From: Acidimicrobiaceae bacterium
GTDB lineage: Bacteria > Actinomycetota > Acidimicrobiia > Acidimicrobiales > RAAP-2
DNA length: 45,603 nucleotides
Assembly: GCA_003133665.1 (NCBI GenBank)
Contig: PKYK01000060.1
Location: 1-45,603 of the forward strand
Direction: 5' to 3'
Under the pieces are notes generated by a model. It saw nothing but the letters and a program-made list of their open reading frames with translations. It ran no database searches and was not told where the DNA came from. Made by a program: the position numbers and the translations under genes. Below are positions 40,282 through 45,603 of this stretch, piece after piece. How positions within the stretch are numbered: position 1 is the first letter of the stretch; the number at the start of each line of letters is the position of its first letter.

Positions 40282-40742
40282 TGCGTCGCCTCCCAAAAGA
40301 CCAGCTTGAATTTGCCGATTTGCACTTCGTCCGCCGAGTGCAGAGTGGTCTCTTCAACCCTCGCACCGTTGACGTAGGTTCCGTTCAGGGAGTTCAAATC
40401 CCGCAAAGTGATGCGTCCGCTCGCGGTACGCGTGAACACGGCGTGGTGGCGCGACACCGACACATCATCGAGCAGCAGGTCACTGTTCTCGTGACGACCC
40501 ACTGACGTGATCTCCTTGACCAGTTCCACGCGCGTGCCGGCAATCAGTCCCGAAGCGATCACCAATTCGTCAAGGTGTTCACCGTGCGGACCCCTGTTCG
40601 CATTCGGATGGAGCGCCTCGGGGGCGCTCACCACGGGCACGGCCACCGTTTCGGCCGACGTCGCTTCGTGCTGGGGGGCACCACACGACCAACAGAAGTT
40701 GGCATTGGCGTTGAGGATCTCCCCACATCGACGGCAGTTCAC
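40278..40742 (-). CDS. Zinc-ribbon plus FHA-domain protein (GarA-position)
   Basis: 154 residues. N-terminus: C3-x2-C6 and C17-x2-C20, a zinc ribbon. C-terminus: FHA domain (about 65-150) with SVGRHENSDLLLDD, SVSRHHAVF and LNSLNGTYVNG, the phosphothreonine-binding residues. The position between gcvH and the FtsR-like gene is that of mycobacterial garA, which inhibits enzymes around 2-oxoglutarate. GarA has no zinc ribbon and carries an ETTS phosphorylation motif; here ATSAET stands between the domains. Whether it does GarA's job is open. GTG start seven bases after TAGGGT. Confidence 0.88.
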   Translation of the reverse strand: MNCRRCGEILNANANFCWSCGAPQHEATSAETVAVPVVSAPEALHPNANRGPHGEHLDELVIASGLIAGTRVELVKEITSVGRHENSDLLLDDVSVSRHHAVFTRTASGRITLRDLNSLNGTYVNGARVEETTLHSADEVQIGKFKLVFWEATQ

Positions 40743-40749
40743 GGGTGCA

Positions 40750-40755
40750 ACCCTA
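40750..40755 (-). promoter_or_regulatory. Leaderless -10 for the FHA-merR operon
   Basis: TAGGGT on the minus strand, seven bases before the GTG at 40742. Confidence 0.55.
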
Positions 40756-40781
40756 CTGAAAATCTTCCGAGGCCGTCGGGG

Positions 40782-41162
40782 CTAGCTATTCGTCAGGGCG
40801 CGGTAGCCCGCCGCGTCGAGCAGCGCGTCGAAGTCACCACTCCCGGTCGTCGCGATCTCGCAGATCCAGCCCTCACCGTAGGGGTCACCGTTGACCAACT
40901 CGGGGGCGCTGCTCAGACGATCGTTCACCGCGGACACGGTTCCGGCGACTGGCGCGTAGATCTCCGAGACCGACTTCGTGGATTCGACTTCGCCGATGGA
41001 TCCTCCGACACTGACCGCGGAACCGACTTTCGGAAGGTCCACGAACACGACGTCGCCGAGCGCATCTTGGGCGTAGTCCGTAATGCCCACGCGCACAGTG
41101 TCGCCACTGGACCGGGCCCATTCGTGATCGCTGGAGTAATGGAGGTCGTCAGGAGTCTGCAT
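40782..41162 (-). CDS. gcvH: Glycine cleavage system H protein
   Basis: 126 residues; carries the lipoyl arm that shuttles aminomethyl groups between P-, T- and L-proteins. Seen: HYSSDHEWARSSGDTVRVGITDYAQDALGDVVFVDLP and the lipoylation site K63 in EVESTKSVSEIYAPVAG, then NGDPYGEGWICEI. ATG six bases after TAGATT; the TAG is the stop of pgsA. It is 11 kb from gcvT-gcvPA-gcvPB, next to the FHA gene as in mycobacteria. Confidence 0.96.
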   Translation of the reverse strand: MQTPDDLHYSSDHEWARSSGDTVRVGITDYAQDALGDVVFVDLPKVGSAVSVGGSIGEVESTKSVSEIYAPVAGTVSAVNDRLSSAPELVNGDPYGEGWICEIATTGSGDFDALLDAAGYRALTNS

Positions 41163-41168
41163 AGAAAA

Positions 41169-41174
41169 AATCTA
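41169..41174 (-). promoter_or_regulatory. Leaderless -10 for gcvH
   Basis: TAGATT on the minus strand, six bases (TTTTCT) before the ATG. Its TAG is also the pgsA stop codon. Confidence 0.6.
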
Positions 41175-41783
41175 CAAGATTTGGCGACCACGACGTCCGG
41201 TGCGCAGCGCCCGGAGCGCCGGCTTCACATAGCCGAACAGCACCAGCCACGAAAGGCCGAGTCCCAGCAGCCCAATCACCCAACATCCGTCACGAACCAC
41301 GTGTTGCCAGCCCAGCAACGCACCGTGATGGGGGTTCGTTGTCAGCAAAAAGAGCGGAAAAGTGGTCATCAGCGCGAACGTCGAGACCTTCCCCCACCAC
41401 AGGACGTCGATCCTCGCGGCGCCCAGGGCCGCGAGCACCACGGTCAGCAGCGAGACGATCAGTTCACGTGCCAACGTGGCAACGGCGAACCACCAGGGAA
41501 CTCCTGCCGCCCCGGCCACGCCGAGAAGTCCGACGATGACGGTCAGTCGGTCCGCAACGGGGTCGATGATCTTGCCCACGTTCGACACCTGGTCAAAGCG
41601 ACGGGCCAGGTAGCCGTCAATCCAATCCGTCGCTCCGAGGAATGCGAGCAGCCACGCAGCCTCAGCGCGGTGGTCGGTCGTGAAGAGCACCCAAAGGAAG
41701 ACGGGGAGCATCGCCAAGCGGGCCAGCGTGATGAAATTTGGCCACGTACGCCAGCCAGCGTCAGAACCTACGTCGGTGACCAT
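41172..41783 (-). CDS. pgsA: CDP-alcohol phosphatidyltransferase, PgsA-like
   Basis: 203 residues, several membrane helices. The family motif D-x2-D-G-x2-A-R-x8-G-x3-D-x3-D is complete: DWIDGYLARRFDQVSNVG, then KIIDPVADR. Likely makes phosphatidylglycerophosphate or a related phospholipid from CDP-diacylglycerol; the alcohol substrate is not settled by sequence. It follows the aldolase gene by 12 bases. A pgsA homologue stands upstream of gcvH in mycobacteria as well. Confidence 0.9.
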   Translation of the reverse strand: MVTDVGSDAGWRTWPNFITLARLAMLPVFLWVLFTTDHRAEAAWLLAFLGATDWIDGYLARRFDQVSNVGKIIDPVADRLTVIVGLLGVAGAAGVPWWFAVATLARELIVSLLTVVLAALGAARIDVLWWGKVSTFALMTTFPLFLLTTNPHHGALLGWQHVVRDGCWVIGLLGLGLSWLVLFGYVKPALRALRTGRRGRQIL

Positions 41784-41795
41784 GACCGAGCCGAT

Positions 41796-42845
41796 TTAGG
41801 CGACCGTGATGGACTGGTCCAAGTAGACGTCCTGCACCGCGTGCACGAGGGCGGCACCCTCATCGATCGGACGCTGGAAGGCCTTGCGACCAAGGATGAG
41901 GCCCGTGCCACCAGCGCGCTTGTTGATGACGGCGGTTCGCACGGCACTCGCCAGGTCATTCGAACCCTTCGACTCGCCACCCGAGTTGATGAGCCCGATG
42001 CGCCCGGCGTAACAGTTCACCACCTGCCAACGCGTCAGATCGATCGGATGATCCGTTGTGAGTTGCGAGTACACCCGCGGATCGGTCTTGCCGAAATTGA
42101 GCGCGGTGTAGCCCCCGTTGTTCTCGGGCTGCTTCTGCTTGATGATGTCGGCCTCAATGGTGACACCGAGGTGGTTCGCCTGACCGGTGAGGTCGGCACT
42201 CACGTGGTAGTCGGACTCTTTTGTCTTGAAGGCGGGATTGCGTAAGTACGTCCAGAGCACGGTGAACATCCCCAGCCGATGCGCCTCGGCAAAGGCAGCC
42301 GAGATCTCACGCAGTTGTCGACCGGACTCTGGAGAGCCGAAGTAGATCGTGGCTCCGACACCGACCGCACCGAGGTCCGCCGCCTGCTGAACCGAAGCGA
42401 AGGGAATCTGGTCGTACGTATTGGGATAGTTGAGAAGGTCGTTGTGATTGATCTTCACGATGAACGGGATACGGTGCACGTAGCGCCGTGACACCGCCCC
42501 GAGTGTGCCGAGAGTCGAGGCGATGGCGTTGCAGCCAGCCGCTATCGCGAGGTCACAGAGTCGGGCCGGGTCGAAATAGGTGGGATTGGGCGCAAAGCTC
42601 GCCGCGGCGGAATGCTCGATGCCTTGGTCAACCGGAAGGATGGAGAGATAGCCCGTCCCGCCGAGGCGACCGTGATCGCGCAACGTGCCGAGATTGCGCA
42701 GCACCGTCGGTGAGCGATCGGACCAGGTGAAGACGTCATTCAAATAGTCGGGGCCCGGAATAGTCAGCAGTTCCTTCGGAAAAGCAGTGGCCTTGTGATC
42801 GAGTAGCGACGACGCCTCGTCACCCAAAAGTGCGGCAATGTCCAT
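41796..42845 (-). CDS. fbaB: Class I fructose-bisphosphate aldolase (FbaB/DhnA type)
   Basis: 349 residues, Schiff-base aldolase cleaving fructose-1,6-bisphosphate. Seen: [81 protein letters not shown], and [41 protein letters not shown]. These are features of the archaeal-type class I family. Upstream gene of an fbaB-pgsA unit; ATG six bases after TAGGGT. Confidence 0.92.
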   Translation of the reverse strand: MDIAALLGDEASSLLDHKATAFPKELLTIPGPDYLNDVFTWSDRSPTVLRNLGTLRDHGRLGGTGYLSILPVDQGIEHSAAASFAPNPTYFDPARLCDLAIAAGCNAIASTLGTLGAVSRRYVHRIPFIVKINHNDLLNYPNTYDQIPFASVQQAADLGAVGVGATIYFGSPESGRQLREISAAFAEAHRLGMFTVLWTYLRNPAFKTKESDYHVSADLTGQANHLGVTIEADIIKQKQPENNGGYTALNFGKTDPRVYSQLTTDHPIDLTRWQVVNCYAGRIGLINSGGESKGSNDLASAVRTAVINKRAGGTGLILGRKAFQRPIDEGAALVHAVQDVYLDQSITVA

Positions 42846-42851
42846 GCCCTC

Positions 42852-42857
42852 ACCCTA
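42852..42857 (-). promoter_or_regulatory. Leaderless -10 for fbaB-pgsA
   Basis: TAGGGT on the minus strand, six bases before the ATG at 42845. Confidence 0.55.
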
Positions 42858-42987
42858 CAAGATTGAGTCCTCGACCTTCGAGTCCGAATCGACGCACCAC
42901 TCGCGTCGCCGCTCGGCCCCTGCGTGCGCGCACTGGTCGTCCCTGCGGCGGGATCCATCGTCGGGCGGCGTCGAAACCCTGGTCCGG

Positions 42988-42994
42988 TAAGAAT
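42988..42994 (+). promoter_or_regulatory. Possible -10 for the DinB-like gene
   Basis: TAAGAAT ends six bases (GGAATC) before the GTG at 43001; a slightly imperfect version of the window's start signal. The rest of the 155-base divergent spacer shows nothing I can name. Confidence 0.4.
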
Positions 42995-43000
42995 GGAATC

Positions 43001-43567
43001 GTGGACTCTCAGTATCGCTCGTCGCTCCTTCGGCGTCTTCGTGCCGTTCATTCGCTCTACTATGACGCCTGCGCAACCATGACCCTCGATCAGGTCAACC
43101 GTGTGGAAAGTCCCGCGGCCCTGCCTATCGCTTTCTCGCTCGTCCATCAGGTATTGATCGAAGACGGCAGCATTCTCTTCGCTGGCGGCCCAGGTCCACA
43201 GTTCGATGACGACTGGGCGGAGCGTCTAGGGCTAGCAATCCAAGACCACGGCAAGGAGCGCACCGTCGACGAGATGATGGCCCAACGAATCGGTGACTAC
43301 GAGGAGTTCAAGGCCTTTCAGCAGCGGGTTTTTGCCGCCACCGAAACGTTTGTGGAGGAGATTGATCCGTCGACTTTCTCGGACATAGTTATCCCCTACC
43401 CCTACGGCGCGGGTGTGGCCAACACGTTTTCGGCGCGCGTCGGCGGTGAGCATGGTATTTCCCGTAGCGACGCTCTCGAATGCTGGGTCTACCAGCACGC
43501 GCTTCGCCATATGGGCGAAATAGAACACGCCCGCGCGCTCGTCGGACTCGGGGGCATGACCTCGTAG
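43001..43567 (+). CDS. DinB-superfamily-like protein
   Basis: 188 residues, all-helical. Seen: SLVHQVLIEDGS, a helix with a His, and near the C-terminus WVYQHALRHMGEIEHARALVG, the last helix with spaced His residues typical of DinB/YfiT-like metal-binding four-helix bundles. The family includes thiol-dependent transferases; no activity can be assigned. The GTG at 43001 is preferred because the longer in-frame version starts inside the divergent aldolase promoter. Confidence 0.7.
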   Translation: MDSQYRSSLLRRLRAVHSLYYDACATMTLDQVNRVESPAALPIAFSLVHQVLIEDGSILFAGGPGPQFDDDWAERLGLAIQDHGKERTVDEMMAQRIGDYEEFKAFQQRVFAATETFVEEIDPSTFSDIVIPYPYGAGVANTFSARVGGEHGISRSDALECWVYQHALRHMGEIEHARALVGLGGMTS

Positions 43568-43669
43568 TCCGGTATCGCTGCCAGCAGAGTCGACCGATTC
43601 CCCTCGTCGAGGACCTTGCCCGGACTGATCAGGACGGCCGGCCGTGCCTTGCCAGATCCGGGCCGGGCC

Positions 43670-43692
43670 GACGTGGCCAATGGCGCCACGTC
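43670..43692. terminator. Hairpin between convergent genes, possible bidirectional terminator
   Basis: GACGTGGC and GCCACGTC form a perfect 8-bp stem with a 7-base loop. There is no T-run on either side, so it is not a textbook intrinsic terminator. It lies 103 bases after the DinB-like stop and 12 bases after the TPR gene stop on the other strand. Confidence 0.35.
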
Positions 43693-43704
43693 GGGGGCCG
43701 TCCG

Positions 43705-45048
43705 TCAGTCGATCTTCTTCTTCGAAACCGGCGTCGTTCGGCGCTTGCGGTTCTTGCGCGGAGCAGTCGTTCCTAACTCGGCTAATCGATCCGCTGCATC
43801 GTATGCATCAGGCTCGGCAATGACTACCCGGGAGAACAACTCACGGGCCGACACGACGTCACCGGCGCGGTCGAAGATGTCCGCGAGGGCGTACCAAAGT
43901 CGGACGTGGCGAAACGACGGATTGCGCAACTGCTTCGTTCCACCGGCTCGTGTCAAGAGGTCGATCGCTTCGGCGTACTTCTTCTGATCGGCCAAGGCCG
44001 CAGCCATCACGATGCGACCCTCGATGAGCACTTCGGCCGTTGGCTCGCTCTCTTCGAGTTGGGCGAACACCTTGTCAACAGCGCGGTATCGCCGACTCGC
44101 CCGGTCACAGTCCATCACCAACGGCAGGTGCTCGGGATCACCGGTAATCGTGAAATGGGCACTCAAGTGCACTTTGGCCATGTTCCACCGTTCAGCCCGA
44201 TACGCGGCAAGTCCCGTGATCTCGCGAACCGGTGCGACGCTCGGAACCGCATCAGCCACGATTCGACCAAGTCGCAACGCCTCTTCGTAGCGTTTCCGGT
44301 CGTACGCCTCGGCGGCTTTGGTCAGGGTAATGACCATCTTCTCGCGCATGTAGGCCGTTCCAATGAATGCCTTGCGCACATCGGCAGCGACATCGCCGGG
44401 TAACGAATATTTGACCCTGGGCTTTGACTTCGCGACCGGCGTGGCCCGACCTGGGCGAACCTCTTCGACCCACTCAGACAGTGGGTCAGGGTTGCGCCCT
44501 GCGCTGGGGGTACTCTCCATCGCCTGACCGGTACTTCGGATGTGGACGGCTCCCTTGCGAGCAACGCCACCCCAGCCTTTGCCACGGCCGTGGCTGTCGG
44601 CCCGCTGCCGCTCGATCTCTTCGGGCGTCAGCTGGCGCGGTGGCCTTACCGACCCGCGTCCCGTCGGCGAGCGGCGCGGACGTTCACGTCGGTCGCTCGG
44701 GGCACCGCCCGGTCGGCGTTCGCCATCTCGACCTCGATAGCCGGTGGGCGCACCGTCGCGCGGTCCACTGCTGGGGCGAGGACGTCGATCCGTCCGGTCA
44801 TCACGTTCACGTCGGTCGCTCGGGGCACCGCCCGGTCGGCGTTCGCCACGCCCAGGCGAGTTCGATCGCGAAGAATCACCGGAATTCCGTTCAATTCGTC
44901 GCTCGGCTCCAGCGCGAGCGGGACGCCCGTCAACTGCGCCCGGGTCGCGGCGACCCTGCGCGTCACGACGCGGCGAACCGCCTCGAGCGGCGTTGGTAGG
45001 CCGGCCGGCCCCCGAGGCGCGACGAGGTGAGGGCTTTGGAGACGGCAT
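43705..45048 (-). CDS. TPR protein with long Arg-rich disordered N-terminus
   Basis: 447 residues. Residues 1-150 are disordered, rich in Arg, Gly, Pro and Ser, and contain GERRPGGAPSDRRER twice. LTPEEIERQRADSHGRGKGWGGVARKG follows. Residues about 215-430 hold helix pairs of TPR type (AAEAYDRKRYEEALRLGRIVADAVP; AALADQKKYAEAIDLLTRAG; ALADIFDRAGDVVSARELFSRVV), then a basic tail. No function known; an RNA-linked scaffold is an inference from composition. ATG six bases after TAGGAT. Confidence 0.8.
   Translation of the reverse strand: MPSPKPSPRRASGAGRPTNAARGGSPRRDAQGRRDPGAVDGRPARAGAERRIERNSGDSSRSNSPGRGERRPGGAPSDRRERDDRTDRRPRPSSGPRDGAPTGYRGRDGERRPGGAPSDRRERPRRSPTGRGSVRPPRQLTPEEIERQRADSHGRGKGWGGVARKGAVHIRSTGQAMESTPSAGRNPDPLSEWVEEVRPGRATPVAKSKPRVKYSLPGDVAADVRKAFIGTAYMREKMVITLTKAAEAYDRKRYEEALRLGRIVADAVPSVAPVREITGLAAYRAERWNMAKVHLSAHFTITGDPEHLPLVMDCDRASRRYRAVDKVFAQLEESEPTAEVLIEGRIVMAAALADQKKYAEAIDLLTRAGGTKQLRNPSFRHVRLWYALADIFDRAGDVVSARELFSRVVIAEPDAYDAADRLAELGTTAPRKNRKRRTTPVSKKKID
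44680..44725. repeat. 46-bp perfect direct repeat, copy 1
   Basis: Identical to 44803-44848, period 123 bases (41 codons), inside the disordered part of the TPR protein. Together with flanking similarity it encodes the GERRPGGAPSDRRER duplication. Confidence 0.9.
44803..44848. repeat. 46-bp perfect direct repeat, copy 2
   Basis: Identical to 44680-44725. The period is a multiple of three, so the frame is kept. Confidence 0.9.
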
Positions 45049-45054
45049 TGTTCA

Positions 45055-45060
45055 ATCCTA
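45055..45060 (-). promoter_or_regulatory. Leaderless -10 for the TPR gene
   Basis: TAGGAT on the minus strand, six bases (TGAACA) before the ATG at 45048. Confidence 0.55.
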
Positions 45061-45154
45061 CTGGTCCCCGCCGCTTTTCAACATTGGTGGCGTCGCGTGC
45101 AACCAATCACCCAAGACGGCGTCAGATGTACCGAAACAGGCCCTGCCCAGCTCT

Positions 45155-45169
45155 GGGGCGAAGCGCCCC
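45155..45169. other. Short GC hairpin in the 285-base intergenic region
   Basis: GGGGCG/CGCCCC with loop AAG. The region 45049-45333 holds no convincing gene; besides this hairpin it has the TPR promoter on one side and the VOC promoter on the other. Confidence 0.35.
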
Positions 45170-45242
45170 GCCTGCGCCGTTGACGACCCAGGGGCCGCGG
45201 GATCACTCACGATTAGAGGAGGAAGCGACGCCAGGGGGACAC

Positions 45243-45274
45243 TTGACAACCGGCAGCCATTCGTTAATGATTAA
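45243..45274 (+). promoter_or_regulatory. Sigma70-type promoter with palindrome, VOC gene
   Basis: TTGACA at 45243-45248, then 16 bases, then TAATGA at 45265-45270. The palindrome TTAAT-G-ATTAA (45264-45274) covers the -10 and could bind a repressor. The stretch is far more AT-rich than its surroundings. Confidence 0.5.
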
Positions 45275-45333
45275 TACTTAACAACAAGCAGGGTGCGTGT
45301 TCGAACAACCGAATACCGCCACGGGGGGAAGTA

Positions 45334-45603
45334 ATGAGCGATTTGTCAACGGCAATTGAGCGTCACCACCACATCACGTTATGTGTCGGTACAGCCCAAG
45401 AGGACTACGACTTTCACACGAAGGTCCTAGGCATGAAGAGTGTGAAAAAGACTGCACTGTACGACGGTGACGTCCCGATCTATCACCTCTATTACGGAAA
45501 CGACGTAGGCCTCGAGTCAACGCTGGTGACCACCTTCCCTATGCGCCAATCGGGCCGCATGGGCAAGCAAGGGACGAATCAGACCAAGGTGCTGATGCTT
45601 TCG
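45334..45603 (+). CDS. VOC-family ring-cleaving dioxygenase-like protein (partial)
   Basis: First 90 residues; the gene runs off the right edge. Seen: RHHHITLCVGTAQEDYDFH, the metal-ligand His of a VOC/glyoxalase-fold module, VLGMKSVKKTALYDG, and HLYYGNDVG. These match proteins annotated as ring-cleaving dioxygenases (MhqO/LinE-like) acting on hydroquinone-type aromatics; actual substrate unknown. A GGGGGGAAG Shine-Dalgarno lies just before the ATG. Codons such as TTA, CTA, TCA and TTG are commoner than in the neighbours, which may point to transfer. Confidence 0.8.
   Translation, partial: MSDLSTAIERHHHITLCVGTAQEDYDFHTKVLGMKSVKKTALYDGDVPIYHLYYGNDVGLESTLVTTFPMRQSGRMGKQGTNQTKVLMLS

Noticed and set aside
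43489..43689. Minus-strand 66-codon frame after the TPR gene
   Set aside because: Overlaps the end of the DinB-like gene, crosses the hairpin region and shows no start signal or motif.

Overview
The window is high-GC, gene-dense bacterial chromosome with about 47 protein genes. I saw no rRNA, tRNA, CRISPR array, insertion sequence or prophage. A complete Pup-proteasome locus with Pup ending in GGQ, the N-terminus of an F420-biosynthesis radical SAM enzyme, a DUF4193 protein, two Rv1828/Rv1830-type MerR regulators and an FHA protein point to Actinomycetota. The gene order trmI-arc-dop-pup-prcB-prcA-pafA-...-tatA-tatC-helY matches mycobacteria, as does pgsA-gcvH-FHA-MerR-bifunctional nuclease. 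The lack of pafBC, the split glycine dehydrogenase and the double ThyX protein suggest a deep lineage such as Acidimicrobiia. That placement is an inference and was not tested.

Layout. 1-5.2 kb (minus): start of a CofG/FbiC gene, then a transketolase-transaldolase-glucose-6-phosphate isomerase operon. 5.3-7.4 kb: a thioesterase, three small membrane-type proteins with overlapping ends, tRNA m1A58 methyltransferase TrmI and a ferredoxin. 7.5-17.7 kb (plus): proteasome ATPase Arc/Mpa, Dop, Pup, PrcB, PrcA and PafA, followed by signal peptidase I, TatA, TatC and a HelY-like helicase. 17.8-20.4 kb: a tandem ThyX-like protein, an acidic DUF4193 protein and a GNAT. 20.4-25.5 kb: an Arg/Pro-rich disordered protein, an HtrA-type protease, an SDR, a secreted protein and a pair of Fluc/CrcB fluoride channels. 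25.6-32.1 kb (minus): a class I glutamine-amidotransferase-like hydrolase, GcvPB, GcvPA, GcvT, a nuclease-like protein, an Rv1830-like MerR and ThiG, with ThiD divergent. 33-38.2 kb: a GT87-like membrane protein, a hydrolase, an AcuI-like reductase and an APC permease with a structured leader. 38.3-42.9 kb (minus): a DUF4232 protein, a bifunctional nuclease, FtsR-like MerR, a zinc-ribbon/FHA protein, GcvH, PgsA and class I aldolase. 43-45.6 kb: a DinB-like protein, a disordered/TPR protein and the start of a VOC dioxygenase gene.

The clearest unexpected pattern is regulatory. At 22 starts that head a gene or operon, a TAnnnT hexamer ends exactly 6 or 7 bases before the start codon. This is the geometry expected for leaderless mRNAs. 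In four cases the upstream gene's stop codon supplies the first bases of the hexamer. Three exceptions stand out: the APC permease has a long leader with mutually exclusive pairings next to its Shine-Dalgarno sequence; the Rv1830-like merR has an inverted repeat over its -10; and the VOC gene at the right edge has a TTGACA-type promoter and a strong Shine-Dalgarno sequence.

The second notable object is the 535-residue ThyX-like protein. Its two ThyX-type halves each keep a different part of the ThyX signature.
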